A DNA stretch of 60,931 nt. Origin: an uncultured Porphyromonadaceae bacterium (lineage in GTDB: Bacteria > Bacteroidota > Bacteroidia > Bacteroidales > Muribaculaceae). A model generated the notes under the pieces. That model did no database searches and had not been told where the DNA came from. It saw only the letters and a program-made list of their open reading frames with translations. The stretch is taken from contig CAMWRH010000009.1 of NCBI GenBank assembly GCA_947176605.1, forward strand, positions 1-60,931. Direction: 5' to 3'. Position numbers and translations under genes: made by a program. The first letter of the stretch is position 1. Each line of letters starts with the position of its first letter. This document shows positions 22,625-32,676 of this stretch, one piece after another.

Positions 22625-23512
22625 TCAGTCGTTTTGCTTTATGCTGTCGGCCCCGATAGTACGCACAGATACCATCGCACTGTCGGTCTTGGCGACGGAA
22701 GGGGCTGCGGTCTTGCTTACGGGTCCGCGATAGCGGCGTTGACTCCATGCATTCCGGTAGGCAGTGGAGTCAAACGGCTGTTTGAGCAACCGGATGCTGT
22801 CGGCATATACCGGCATCGACCGTCGTCCTACGGTCAGCACGCCGAATATGCGGCTGACTGTGCGTGACGTGTCGGTGACAAGACTAAGAGAGGGCTTACG
22901 GTCGTTGCGGAACGTGCGCTCCATCACCGATACCGCCCCATCCGAATAATCCACACCAAGGAGCAGTGAGGTCTCATCGTAACCGCTGAGGTGCATTTTC
23001 CACTCCAGACGCTCTCCGGCATTCACGGCATCCCCGCCGAGTTCGAATACGAATGCATCCGAAGCCACCATCGGAGAAAATGTAAGATGCTGCGGCAGGC
23101 TCCATATGTCGTTGGCGAGCTGACCTTCGGCACGCATCACGTTGCCGGCGATACGGTCGCGGCGCGCTGCGACACGCTTCTGCACGCGGCCATACAGTTT
23201 GTAGTAATCATCGAGATTACGGGCATACCAGGCATAGGTACTGTCGAGTTCGGCATAACTCACCCCATGGGCCTTCATCACGCTCTCGCCAAGATGCAGG
23301 CTCACGCTGTCGGGCATCGCACGCCCTGCGGCAGTCTGACGGTAGGCGTCAGCCAGTATCATGTCGGTCATGAGGCTCTCCATCTCGCTGTCGGAGAGCA
23401 CGCCGTCAGGGCGTCGGTCGCACCCCGCAAGGAGCAGCCACAGAACTGACAACGCCGGTAATGCATGGCGCACGATACGGCTTACGCCGGCATGATATTG
23501 AGAAATGCACAT
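22625..23512 (-). CDS. DUF4296-family lipoprotein
   Basis: Start chosen at 23512, because this gives a lipoprotein signal with lipobox LLAGC and avoids overlap with lspA; 295 residues. After the Cys comes the family core (DGVLSDSEMESLMTDMILAD, LDSTYAWYARNLDDYYKLYG). The rest is a beta-rich domain with no motif I recognise. Likely anchored to the inner or outer membrane facing the periplasm. It lies just downstream of lspA, whose product processes lipoproteins like this one; this neighbourhood is familiar in Bacteroidota. Function unknown. Confidence 0.85.
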   Translation of the reverse strand: MCISQYHAGVSRIVRHALPALSVLWLLLAGCDRRPDGVLSDSEMESLMTDMILADAYRQTAAGRAMPDSVSLHLGESVMKAHGVSYAELDSTYAWYARNLDDYYKLYGRVQKRVAARRDRIAGNVMRAEGQLANDIWSLPQHLTFSPMVASDAFVFELGGDAVNAGERLEWKMHLSGYDETSLLLGVDYSDGAVSVMERTFRNDRKPSLSLVTDTSRTVSRIFGVLTVGRRSMPVYADSIRLLKQPFDSTAYRNAWSQRRYRGPVSKTAAPSVAKTDSAMVSVRTIGADSIKQND

Positions 23513-23564
23513 ATTCTGTTTACATTTTCCACGTACTACGGAGACTTCCTGCGTTGCCCGGCAC

Positions 23565-24281
23565 TCACTTCGTGCCGTCACGCCGTCCGGAGGCTTTTGA
23601 AGATGCCTCGGCTTCGTGCCCTCCGAACAGAGTTGCAAACGCCCGTGAGGCATCAGCCGAATAGAAGAACAGCATCAGCAGCACTCCCACCGATATGGCG
23701 GCATCGGCAATGTTGAAGATATACTGGAAGAATTCGAATTCCTTACCACCTATTCCGGGTATCCATCCGGGCCATGTGAAGGAGAAAAGCGGGAAATACA
23801 GCATATCCACCACCTTACCCTCAAACCATGAGGCATACCCTTCGCCCGTAGGGAAGAGTGTGGCCACCTGCGGCGGCATCGGATTATTGAATATCTCACC
23901 GTAGAACACGCAGTCGAATATATTTCCTGCCGCTCCCGCTATGATCAGGGCGAAAGCCACGATGAATCCGGTGCGCTGTCCGGTGCCCATGCGAAGCAGA
24001 CGGTTCATGCACCAGCAGAAGAATACGACAGTCAGGATGCGGCCGAAGGTGAGCACATACTTGTTGAACCACTCCAGACCGAAGGCAAATCCGTTATTCT
24101 CTATAAACCGCAGATGAAACCATGAAGTCAGCTCCAGATCCTCACCAAACCAGAAATGCGTCTTGACCCATATCTTCAGCCATTGGTCGGCCACGATGAC
24201 CAGTGTCACGATGGCCGCCACAAGCCAGCCGAGCCTTGCGGCCCGGCCGTCCTGCAGCGGTTGAATGTCGTTGCGGCTCAT
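23565..24281 (-). CDS. lspA: Lipoprotein signal peptidase (signal peptidase II)
   Basis: 238 residues with four membrane helices. Family boxes: DQWLKIW, ENNGFAFG, AGAAGNIFDCVFYG (catalytic Asp in the NxxD box, where the usual following Arg is Cys) and FNIADAAISVG (second catalytic Asp). Longer than enterobacterial LspA (about 165), mainly through a periplasmic insertion around VATLFPTGEGYASWFEGK, as is usual in Bacteroidota. Its start overlaps the ileS stop by 4 nt. The C-terminal tail is polar (GGHEAEASSKASGRRDG). Confidence 0.93.
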   Translation of the reverse strand: MSRNDIQPLQDGRAARLGWLVAAIVTLVIVADQWLKIWVKTHFWFGEDLELTSWFHLRFIENNGFAFGLEWFNKYVLTFGRILTVVFFCWCMNRLLRMGTGQRTGFIVAFALIIAGAAGNIFDCVFYGEIFNNPMPPQVATLFPTGEGYASWFEGKVVDMLYFPLFSFTWPGWIPGIGGKEFEFFQYIFNIADAAISVGVLLMLFFYSADASRAFATLFGGHEAEASSKASGRRDGTK

Positions 24282-27200
24282 TCTCTTTCTACCTTGGCCA
24301 TTACTTTGAGCTCATCGATATCAAGCCGAGTGCCGTCGGCCACGTCGGAAGCAAGTTCCAGACTGTTGGCCAGCACCTGTCCCTTGATATAGTCGCCGAA
24401 CTGTTCGACAGCGGCACGCACCTCCGGGAGGTCGGTAAGCGTCACCTTCACGCGGTCGGTGATCTCAAAGTCGCTTGACTTACGGATATTCTGAATGCGG
24501 TTGACGAGTTCGCGGGCCATACCCTCGTTCTTCAGTTCGGGAGTGAGGGTTATGTCGAGTGCCACGGTCACACTGCCGTCGCTGCCTACGAGCCAGCCGG
24601 GTATATCCTCCGGGAAGATCTCCACGTCATCGAGTGTCACCACGGGCTGGCCGGGAAGTTCGGCAAACGTAAACTGCCCCTCCTTCTCAAGCGTAAGGAT
24701 ATCCTTCTGCTCCATCTCGCCGATGGCTTTGCCGAGCTGCTTCATGATTTTGCCGAATTTCGGACCGAGCTTCTTAAAGTCGGCCTTCACGCGCTTCACG
24801 AGACCGCTCTCTTCATTGCTCACGATCTTCACATCCTTCACATTGAGTTCGGCGGCGAGCAGGGGCACGATAGCCTCCACATCATCATGCTGTGATGCAT
24901 CCATCACCGGCACGAGCAGAGTCTGCAGGGGCTGACGCACCTTGAGGTTGACCTTACGGCGCAGTGCCAGCACGCAGGAAGTGATCACCTGGGCCAGACG
25001 CTGACGCTCTTCAAGCACCGGATCGGCCAGGGCGGCATCGTATACCGGGAAATCCTCAAGATGTACGGAAGCGAACTTGCCTTCCTCACGCACAGGCTCC
25101 GTAAGGTCGAGCCACAGACGGTCGGAGAAGAACGGTGCGAAAGGAGCCATCAGACGAGCCACGGTCACCAGACACGTATAGAGAGTCTGATAAGCGGCCA
25201 GTTTATCCTGATTCATTTCGCCACCCCAGAAGCGCTTGCGGTTCAGACGCACATACCAGTTGGAAAGATTGTCGGTGACAAACTCTTCGATAGCGCGTGC
25301 TCCGCGTGTGGGCTCATAGTCGTCGAGCGATGTCTCCACTTCCTTTACGAGGGTATTGAGCAGCGAGAGTATCCAGCGGTCGATTTCCGGACGCTCTGCC
25401 ACAGGCACCTGACTCTCTGCGCCGGTGAAGCCATCGAGGTTGGCATACTGGGCAAAGAATTTATAGGTGTTGTAAAGTGTGGCGAAAAGTTTGCGGCTTA
25501 CCTCGGCCACACCTTCTTCGTCGTATTTGAGGTTGTCCCACGGCTGGGAGTTGGAAATCATATACCAGCGCACGGGATCGGATCCGAAACGCTCGATATT
25601 GTTGAAGGGATCGATGGCGTTGCCCAGGCGCTTCGACATCTTGTTGCCGTTCTTGTCGAGCACCAGACCGTTGGAGATAACTGCCTTATAGGCCACAGTG
25701 TCGAAAATCATTCCGGCTATGGCATGGAGCGTAAAGAACCATCCGCGTGTCTGATCGACACCCTCGGCGATGAAGTCTGCCGGATACACCTCGCGGCTGT
25801 CAAGCAGCTCCTTGTTCTCAAAGGGATAGTGTATCTGGGCGTAGGGCATTGCACCTGAGTCAAACCACACGTCGATAAGGTCGGTCTCACGCTTCATCGG
25901 TTCGCCGGAGGGGCTTACGAGTACGATATCGTCGACATAGGGGCGGTGGGCATCGAAACGCTCATAGTTCTCTTTGGAATAATCACCGGGCACGAATCCC
26001 TTGGCTTTCAGCGGATTTTCGCTCATTACACCTGCGGCTACGGATTTCTCGATCTCATCGTAGAGCTGGCTGAAGCTGCCTATGATGATCTCCTCCTTGC
26101 CATCCTCGGTGCGCCATATCGGGAGCGGAGTGCCCCAGTAGCGGGAGCGGGAGAGGTTCCAGTCCTGAAGGTTCTCGAGCCATTTGCCGAAACGTCCGGA
26201 TCCCGTAGAAGCCGGTTTCCATTTGATCTGACTGTTGAGTTCTATCAGTCGGTCGCGCGAGGCGGTGGTGCGGATAAACCAGCTGTCGAGCGGATAGTAG
26301 AGCACCGGCTTGTCGGTACGCCAGCAGTGGGGATAATTGTGGGTATGCTTTTCGATACGGAAAGCCTTCCCTTCACCCTTGAGTTCGAGCGAAAGGACCA
26401 CATCGAGGTTTTCGGCCTTAGAGGCGGCCTCCTCGTTATATTTTCCGTTTTCGTTGAAACGGGGGTCGTAGGCGTTCTTCACATAGTCGCCTGCATGACG
26501 GCCGTAGGCCTCGACGTCTACACACTTTTCGATGAATGCGGGTGCGCACTCATCAAGAGTGTAGTATTTTCCCTGCAGGTCGACCATCGGGCGCGTTTCG
26601 CCACGGCGGTTGATGATAAAGAGCGACGGCACATCGGCGGCTTTTGCCACCTTGGCGTCATCGGCACCGAATGTGGGGGCGATATGCACGATGCCCGTGC
26701 CGTCCTCGGTAGTGACATAGTCGCCCGGGATTACACGGAAGGCGCAGTCGGCCAGCTGCACGAAACGCCCTGTGCCGGCTTCAAACACGTTCTCGGGATG
26801 AGCCTCAGCCTGTGCGCGCACATACTCCGGAGCATGGTCATCGACACGCTCGCAGGGTTTCACCCACGGCATGAGCTGTGCATAATGCATACCGGTGAGT
26901 TCATCGCCACGCCATTTTCCTACCACACGGTAAGGCACCACCTTATCCCCTTTTTTGTACTCCTCCATGGGAGCTTCGGCACCTTCGGCCTTGAAGTAGC
27001 TACCTACCAGTACTTCGGCCATCACGGCAGTGATGGGGGCACCGGTATAGGGGTTGTATGTCTGAAGGGCCACATAGTCGATTTTCGGGCCCACGCAGAG
27101 TGCCGTGTTCGAGGGGAGTGTCCAGGGGGTGGTGGTCCAGGCCATGAAGAAAGGCTCGCCCCATCCGGTCATCTCCGGTTTCGGGTCAAGTATGCGGAAG

Positions 27201-27838
27201 AGAGCCGTTGCTGTGGTATCCTTCACATCGCGGTAGCAGCCGGGCTGGTTGAGCTCGTGGGTCGAAAGGCCTGTACCGGCAGCCGGAGAATAGGGCTGTA
27301 TGGTGTATCCCTTGAAGAGATACCCCTTCTCGTAGAGCTGCGACAGAAGCCACCAGAGTGTCTCTATATATGCGTTGTCGTAGGTGATATAGGGATTCTC
27401 GAGGTCGACCCAATACCCCATGCGGCGTGTAAGGTCGGTCCATTCACGGGTATATTTCATCACCTCGCGGCGGCAGGCGGCATTGTATTCATCCACACTG
27501 ATTTTCTTGCCTATATCCTCTTTGGTGATGCCGAGGGTCTTCTCCACGCCGAGTTCCACCGGCAGACCGTGGGTATCCCATCCGGCCTTGCGCTTTACGT
27601 GGAATCCCTTCATCGTCTTGTAACGGCAGATTATATCCTTAATGGTACGGGCCATCACATGGTGGATGCCGGGCATACCGTTGGCCGAGGGTGGACCCTC
27701 GTAGAATACGAACGTAGGCTCCCCTTCGCGGGCCTTCATGCTGGCCTCGAAGAGTGAGGCCTGCTCCCAGGCCTCGAGCATCTCTTTGTTGATCTCGGAG
27801 AGATTCAACTGGCGGTTGCGCTCTTTGAATTTAGACAT
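24278..27838 (-). CDS. ileS: Isoleucyl-tRNA synthetase
   Basis: 1186 residues, class I synthetase. The HIGH-type motif is in GPPSANGMPGIHH and the KMSKR motif is in NGNKMSKRLGN. An editing domain lies between (GWDTHGLPVELGVEKTLG upstream, TEDGTGIVHIAPTFGADD in CP1). The anticodon-binding helical domain (SNWYVRLNRKRFWGG) is followed by a long C-terminal extension. I see no C-terminal zinc-finger Cys clusters, so it resembles the type 2 enzyme that is often less mupirocin-sensitive (inference). A large antisense frame over this gene is a codon-bias shadow. Confidence 0.97.
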   Translation of the reverse strand: MSKFKERNRQLNLSEINKEMLEAWEQASLFEASMKAREGEPTFVFYEGPPSANGMPGIHHVMARTIKDIICRYKTMKGFHVKRKAGWDTHGLPVELGVEKTLGITKEDIGKKISVDEYNAACRREVMKYTREWTDLTRRMGYWVDLENPYITYDNAYIETLWWLLSQLYEKGYLFKGYTIQPYSPAAGTGLSTHELNQPGCYRDVKDTTATALFRILDPKPEMTGWGEPFFMAWTTTPWTLPSNTALCVGPKIDYVALQTYNPYTGAPITAVMAEVLVGSYFKAEGAEAPMEEYKKGDKVVPYRVVGKWRGDELTGMHYAQLMPWVKPCERVDDHAPEYVRAQAEAHPENVFEAGTGRFVQLADCAFRVIPGDYVTTEDGTGIVHIAPTFGADDAKVAKAADVPSLFIINRRGETRPMVDLQGKYYTLDECAPAFIEKCVDVEAYGRHAGDYVKNAYDPRFNENGKYNEEAASKAENLDVVLSLELKGEGKAFRIEKHTHNYPHCWRTDKPVLYYPLDSWFIRTTASRDRLIELNSQIKWKPASTGSGRFGKWLENLQDWNLSRSRYWGTPLPIWRTEDGKEEIIIGSFSQLYDEIEKSVAAGVMSENPLKAKGFVPGDYSKENYERFDAHRPYVDDIVLVSPSGEPMKRETDLIDVWFDSGAMPYAQIHYPFENKELLDSREVYPADFIAEGVDQTRGWFFTLHAIAGMIFDTVAYKAVISNGLVLDKNGNKMSKRLGNAIDPFNNIERFGSDPVRWYMISNSQPWDNLKYDEEGVAEVSRKLFATLYNTYKFFAQYANLDGFTGAESQVPVAERPEIDRWILSLLNTLVKEVETSLDDYEPTRGARAIEEFVTDNLSNWYVRLNRKRFWGGEMNQDKLAAYQTLYTCLVTVARLMAPFAPFFSDRLWLDLTEPVREEGKFASVHLEDFPVYDAALADPVLEERQRLAQVITSCVLALRRKVNLKVRQPLQTLLVPVMDASQHDDVEAIVPLLAAELNVKDVKIVSNEESGLVKRVKADFKKLGPKFGKIMKQLGKAIGEMEQKDILTLEKEGQFTFAELPGQPVVTLDDVEIFPEDIPGWLVGSDGSVTVALDITLTPELKNEGMARELVNRIQNIRKSSDFEITDRVKVTLTDLPEVRAAVEQFGDYIKGQVLANSLELASDVADGTRLDIDELKVMAKVERE

Positions 27839-27922
27839 ACTGGTTATAGTGTGTGTGTAGCGTTATTGTTTCTTTTGTATTTTGATGCCCGCGTCATGGC
27901 GGCTGCCATGACGGACGGTGAT

Positions 27923-29152
27923 TCATCGGCCTCCGGATTTGGCTCCTTTGGCCCCGAAGAATCCACCCTTCGCGCCTCCTTTGGATCCACCTTTCGTACC
28001 GCCGCCCATGGCGAAGATGTTCTGGTCGTAGGTGAAGGTCTTGCGGTCGGCCTCACGCTTGCGCTGCAGGGCCAGCTGCACGAGGCGGTCCATCAGCTCG
28101 GAGAAACTGATGCCGGTGGCCTCCCAGAGATAGAACGACAGCGAACCGGGTATCGTATTAATCTCATTGACATAGATATTGCCGTCGGCCTCATCGATCA
28201 TCACGTCGATACGGCTCACACCGTGGCAGGAAAGCACACGGAACGTGTCGGCCGCCATCTTGCGGATACGCTCGGAAGTCTCTTCGGGTATCTGTGCCGG
28301 TATGCGCTTGTCGCTCGACTGCATTCCGGAGCCACCCATGTATTTATCGGAGTACGACAGGAAATCGCCCGTCTTGATCGGCTCTTCGCATACGCTGCTC
28401 TGATGGTCATCGGCGTCACCGAGCACGGAGCAGTTGATTTCCTTAAGTTTTTCCACCATATGCTCCACGATGATTCGGCGTGAGAACTGCTCGGCATCGT
28501 TGATCTTCTCAATCAGTTCGGCACGGTCGGATGCCTTGCCGATACCTACGCTCGATCCGAGGTTGGCAGGCTTCACTATTACCGGATAACCCAGCTTCTC
28601 CTCCACCCGGGCCACCATTGCATCCCGGTCCGATATCCACTGCTTGTCGGTAAACCATACATAGTCTACCACCGGAATACCCTCTTCGCGGAGTATCATC
28701 TTCATGGTGATCTTGTCCATGCCGTTGGCACTGGAGAGGGTGTTGCATCCGGCAAACGGGATGCCGATAGTCTCAAGCACACCTTCAAATATGCCGTCCT
28801 CACCGTTGGTGCCATGCAGCACGGGGAGAGCCACATGCAGCTCGGCCACCACTTTTGGAGCCTTCGATGAGAAAAGGCCGCCACTGTGCCGGGCCTCGTA
28901 GAGATTGTAATCGCCGTAGACGGGGCGCATGTACACCTCAACGGCATTCGACACAAGGGTATCGAGATTACGGTAATTATTGACGTTCAGTAGGTTGTCG
29001 CCGGTATACCAGCGCCCCTGCTTGGATATGTATATAGGCACGATGTCATATTTGGCGCGGTCAAGGGCATTGATGGCCTGAAGCGCTGAAATGACGGAAA
29101 TCTCATGTTCTACAGATCTTCCGCCGAAGAATACGGCTACGTTGGTTTTCAT
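27923..29152 (-). CDS. ddl: D-alanine-D-alanine ligase with Lys/Gly-rich tail
   Basis: ATP-grasp enzyme making D-Ala-D-Ala for peptidoglycan. Motifs: FFGGRSVEHEISVISALQ (start), LHGTNGEDG, VKPANLGSSVGI, SRIDVMID, and YVNEINTIPGSLSFYLWE. The catalytic core ends near residue 365. Normal Ddl is about 310-350 residues; this one is 409 because of a basic helical segment (QRKREADRKTF) and a low-complexity tail from about 380 (GGGTKGGSKGGAKGG, then FGAKGAKSGGR). The tail has no predicted fold and might bind nucleic acid, membrane or a partner. It lies 84 bp upstream of ileS on the same strand and diverges from dapA. Confidence 0.94.
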   Translation of the reverse strand: MKTNVAVFFGGRSVEHEISVISALQAINALDRAKYDIVPIYISKQGRWYTGDNLLNVNNYRNLDTLVSNAVEVYMRPVYGDYNLYEARHSGGLFSSKAPKVVAELHVALPVLHGTNGEDGIFEGVLETIGIPFAGCNTLSSANGMDKITMKMILREEGIPVVDYVWFTDKQWISDRDAMVARVEEKLGYPVIVKPANLGSSVGIGKASDRAELIEKINDAEQFSRRIIVEHMVEKLKEINCSVLGDADDHQSSVCEEPIKTGDFLSYSDKYMGGSGMQSSDKRIPAQIPEETSERIRKMAADTFRVLSCHGVSRIDVMIDEADGNIYVNEINTIPGSLSFYLWEATGISFSELMDRLVQLALQRKREADRKTFTYDQNIFAMGGGTKGGSKGGAKGGFFGAKGAKSGGR

Positions 29153-29189
29153 CGCGTTTCTTTACAATTGGTTGGGATTAAAAATCCTA

Positions 29190-29220
29190 CAAAGTTAACG
29201 ATTTATGCGCTGACTTCAAA
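29190..29220 (-). promoter_or_regulatory. ddl promoter
   Basis: On minus: TTTG (complement of 29217-29220), 19-nt spacer, TAACTTTG followed by T (complement of 29190-29197). Both boxes fit the Bacteroidota consensus; the start is about 30 nt upstream of the ddl ATG. Confidence 0.65.
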
Positions 29221-29288
29221 ATCCATACCCTCACTATTTCGTCAAATTCCACGTAGCCGTTAAAAAATCTGCATAGAAGTTGGTCATG

Positions 29289-29320
29289 TTTGCATACTTC
29301 GGAGAATTTTGTTAATTTTG
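29289..29320 (+). promoter_or_regulatory. dapA-dnaG promoter
   Basis: TTTG (29289-29292), 20-nt spacer, TAATTTTG (29313-29320). Both boxes match exactly. It is back to back with the ddl promoter and leaves a leader of about 85 nt. Confidence 0.65.
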
Positions 29321-29410
29321 GGTTTGCAACAACCTGTGGCCTGCCGTCTGCGCATCCCCCGATGTCCGACTTCCCTAATGCAGAGCCACCTCAAACATAG
29401 AATTAGACTC

Positions 29411-30301
29411 ATGGCCCGATTCATACTTGAAGGACTTGGAGTGGCTTTGGTCACACCCTTCAAAGCTGACAAAACTATTGATTTCGATGCACTTGGCCGC
29501 CTCGTGGAGTTTCATATCGAGGCCGGTGCCGACTTTCTTGTGGTGCTGGGCACCACCGGCGAGACCCCTACCCTTTCACGCGACGAGCAGCAGCAGATAC
29601 GCGATTTCATCCGCAATCTCGTAGCCGGGCGCCTGCCGCTCGTGCTCGGTCTGGGCGGCAACAATACCGCAGCCGTCATCGACGACCTGCAGCATCTCGA
29701 TCTCTCCGGATTCTCGGCAATCCTCTCCGTCGTGCCGCATTATAACAAGCCGTCGCAAGAGGGTATCTATCAGCATTATGCGGCAATCGCATCCGCAAGT
29801 CCGCTACCGCTGATTCTTTATAATGTGCCCGGCCGCACCGGTGTCAATATGACAGCCGACACCTGCCTGCGTCTGGCCCGCGATTTCTCAAATATCATCG
29901 GAGTGAAGGAAGCCTCCGGCAATTTCGTGCAGATCGAGGAGATCATCAAGAACAAACCCGAGCACTTCGAGGTAATCTCCGGCGACGACGGCATCACCTA
30001 CCCTCTGATGACACTCGGAGCAAAAGGTGTGATATCGGTCATAGGCAACGCTTTCCCAAAGGAATTCGGCAAGATGGTGCGCAAGTGCCTTGCCGGAGAT
30101 TTCAAGGGGGCCCTGCCGCTGCATTTCCAGTTTACCGAACTTTTCAACCTCCTCTTCGTCGATGGCAATCCCGCCGGTGTGAAGTGCACCCTCAACGCTC
30201 TCGGCATGATTGAGAACGAGCTGCGTCTACCCCTCGTACCCACCCGTCTGAGCACCAACGAAAAGATACACGCCATCTGCGATAACCTACGCAAAGCATG
30301 A
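29411..30301 (+). CDS. dapA: 4-hydroxy-tetrahydrodipicolinate synthase
   Basis: Start at 29411 (MARFILEGLGVALVTPF), 296 residues, the family's normal size. TIM-barrel lyase condensing pyruvate with aspartate semialdehyde towards lysine and meso-diaminopimelate. Motifs: VVLGTTGETPTLSRDE, YNVPGRTGVNM with the catalytic Tyr, and GVKEASGN with the Schiff-base Lys. The last 4 nt overlap dnaG, so the two are coupled. Together with ddl on the other strand it serves cell-wall precursor synthesis. Confidence 0.95.
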   Translation: MARFILEGLGVALVTPFKADKTIDFDALGRLVEFHIEAGADFLVVLGTTGETPTLSRDEQQQIRDFIRNLVAGRLPLVLGLGGNNTAAVIDDLQHLDLSGFSAILSVVPHYNKPSQEGIYQHYAAIASASPLPLILYNVPGRTGVNMTADTCLRLARDFSNIIGVKEASGNFVQIEEIIKNKPEHFEVISGDDGITYPLMTLGAKGVISVIGNAFPKEFGKMVRKCLAGDFKGALPLHFQFTELFNLLFVDGNPAGVKCTLNALGMIENELRLPLVPTRLSTNEKIHAICDNLRKA

Positions 30302-32568
30302 TCGACAAGGCCACCGTGGAGCGCATCAAGGATGCCGCCGATATTGTGGAGGTGGTCAGCGATTATGTCCATCTTACACGCCGTGGGGCGAATTTCATGG
30401 GGCTATGCCCTTTCCACAATGAAAAGACCCCGTCGTTCTCGGTTAGCCCACGCCGTAATTTCTGCTATTGCTTCTCATGCCACAAGGGTGGCTCGCCCGT
30501 AAATTTCATTATGGAAAAGGAGGGGGTGTCGTACCACGACGCCCTCCTTCATCTTGCGAAGAAGTATGGTATCAAAGTGGAGGAACGTGAACTCTCCGAC
30601 GAGGAGAAACGCGCCGCCACCGAGCGCGAGGGGTTGCTGATCGCAGCCCAAAGGGCCATGCAGATCATGGAGGACGACCTCACCTCCTCCCAGCAGGGGC
30701 GCGACATCGGCCTGAGCTACCTCTACGGACGCGGCATCACGCAGGAGGCTATCCGGAAATTCCATCTCGGCTACGCCATCGACTCCGGACAGCATCTCAC
30801 ACCCATGATGCAACGCGAAGGTTACGACACCGACACCCTGCGCACCCTCGGTCTGACCGGACTGTCGCAGAACGGTAATCTTTACGACAAATACCGTGGT
30901 CGCGTCATCTTCCCGATCATGAATTCTTCGGGCAAGGTGGTAGGCTTCGGCGGTCGCGACCTTAAGGGTGGTCCGGCCAAGTATATCAATTCTCCGGAGT
31001 CGGTGCTCTACCGCAAGAATCAGGAACTGTACGGCATATTTCAGGCCAAAGCGGAAATCGTGAGGCAAAACCGCTGCTATCTGGTAGAAGGCTACCTTGA
31101 CGTAATCTCAATGTGGCAGAGCGGCCTGCAGAATGTAGTGGCATCTTCCGGCACGGCACTGACCGACGGACAGATAGCCATGATCCACCGCTTTACGGAG
31201 AATATCACCCTCATCTACGATGGGGATGCCGCCGGCATCAAGGCCGCGCTGCGCGGCATCGACATGCTGCTGAGCCATAAGATGCAGGTGTCGGTGCTTC
31301 TGCTGCCCGACGGCCACGACCCCGACTCTTTTGCCCGTGCCCACACGCCGGAGGAGTTCAGGGAATATGTGGAAAAGCATTCATCGGATATCATTCGTTT
31401 CAAGATGAGGGTGCTGATGCGCGACATCGGCGACTCTCCTCAGCGTAAGGCGGAGGTAATCAACAGCGTTGCGCGGTCGATAGCATGTATCCCCAATGAC
31501 GTGCAGCGCACGGTCTATATCGGTGAATGCAGTCGCGAACTGCGTATCGATGAGGCTACGGTGGCACGTGCCGTCGAACAGGCACGCATCGAAATCGTGC
31601 GGCAGCATCAGGCCGAACGCTCCCGCCGACAGACCGAGCGCGAGTATCCCGACAGCCAACAGACTCCCGGCGCTCCCGCGCCTGCCGCACCTCTCTCCGA
31701 AGCCGCCCCGCAATCCCCGGAGGTTCCGGACGCTGCCGCCGGGAATGCGGTAGGATCCCTGGCACGCACCATCGAGGTGCGCCGGCAGAGGCGCGACCAT
31801 CCGATGAAACCTCTGGAGACCAACATCATACGCTATCTCGTGCGCTACGGATATGTGGCGCTTAATATCGACGACCTTACCCCTATCGAGGGGGAATCGG
31901 AATCCTCCGCCCCGGAAGATGTAGGTGAAATACTCTACACCGTAGCGGATATGGCCAATGACGAGATGCATGAACACGATCTTGAGATTGCTACGCCGGA
32001 GTACAGGAAGGTATTCGACGTGCTGCTCAATCATCTTGACGAATATGTGGAGCGGCTTGACAGCTTCAAGGCACGCCTTGATGCCTCACTGGCGGCCGAG
32101 AGGGAGCAACGCCGCATGGAACTGCCGGAGAAGGTCAACACTATGGCCGACATCGAGCGTGAGGAACGCCGCATTGAGGAGGCGCTTGCCTCTCGGCGCG
32201 AAAAGGAGATATATGACTTTTCACGCAATTATCCCGGCGATTTCCTTGCCAGCCATGAGGATGGCGATGTGAGGCGCGTGGCCACCGAGTTGCTTAACGA
32301 CCCGCATGTGCTTTCGGCAATGTTTACCACTCCGGGCGCTCAGGATGACTCTCCCAAGGAGCTGGCGCATAAGATAAACCGCGCAGTGGCTGAATGGCGT
32401 ATCGAACTGCTTAACCAGCGCCTGCATGAACTGAGTGCCCGGCTCGAGCAATGCCAGACTTCTGATGCCGAGACCACCGGCACCCTTCAGCTGCAGATCG
32501 TGGGGCTGATGCGGCGACGTGCTGAAATCGCCAAGGAATGTGGCGAAAGAATCATTTCCTCACGATGA
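30298..32568 (+). CDS. dnaG: DNA primase
   Basis: 756 residues. The N-terminal CHC2 zinc finger (CPFHNEKTPSF ... CYCFSCHKGG, residues 38-66) binds template. The RNA polymerase core follows, with a TOPRIM domain (YLVEGYLDVISMWQ; IYDGDAAGIKAA with the metal Asp residues). A Pro/Ala/Gln-rich linker (about 430-490) precedes the C-terminal domain that should bind the replicative helicase, which is long and rich in charged helices. It primes replication. ATG overlaps the dapA stop. Confidence 0.96.
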   Translation: MIDKATVERIKDAADIVEVVSDYVHLTRRGANFMGLCPFHNEKTPSFSVSPRRNFCYCFSCHKGGSPVNFIMEKEGVSYHDALLHLAKKYGIKVEERELSDEEKRAATEREGLLIAAQRAMQIMEDDLTSSQQGRDIGLSYLYGRGITQEAIRKFHLGYAIDSGQHLTPMMQREGYDTDTLRTLGLTGLSQNGNLYDKYRGRVIFPIMNSSGKVVGFGGRDLKGGPAKYINSPESVLYRKNQELYGIFQAKAEIVRQNRCYLVEGYLDVISMWQSGLQNVVASSGTALTDGQIAMIHRFTENITLIYDGDAAGIKAALRGIDMLLSHKMQVSVLLLPDGHDPDSFARAHTPEEFREYVEKHSSDIIRFKMRVLMRDIGDSPQRKAEVINSVARSIACIPNDVQRTVYIGECSRELRIDEATVARAVEQARIEIVRQHQAERSRRQTEREYPDSQQTPGAPAPAAPLSEAAPQSPEVPDAAAGNAVGSLARTIEVRRQRRDHPMKPLETNIIRYLVRYGYVALNIDDLTPIEGESESSAPEDVGEILYTVADMANDEMHEHDLEIATPEYRKVFDVLLNHLDEYVERLDSFKARLDASLAAEREQRRMELPEKVNTMADIEREERRIEEALASRREKEIYDFSRNYPGDFLASHEDGDVRRVATELLNDPHVLSAMFTTPGAQDDSPKELAHKINRAVAEWRIELLNQRLHELSARLEQCQTSDAETTGTLQLQIVGLMRRRAEIAKECGERIISSR

Positions 32569-32676
32569 TTTCACCCTTCATCACTGCTGACGCACTGCTC
32601 GCCTCGCCCCTGAATGATTCCCATTAACTGATTCTTCATTTAATCCTTCCATAATATTTACGCTACTGACATTATA

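Noticed and set aside
25946..27757. 603-residue plus-strand open frame opposite ileS
   Set aside because: Its composition is Gly/His/Val-rich with no motif, and it mirrors the ileS codon positions. ileS has full catalytic motifs.
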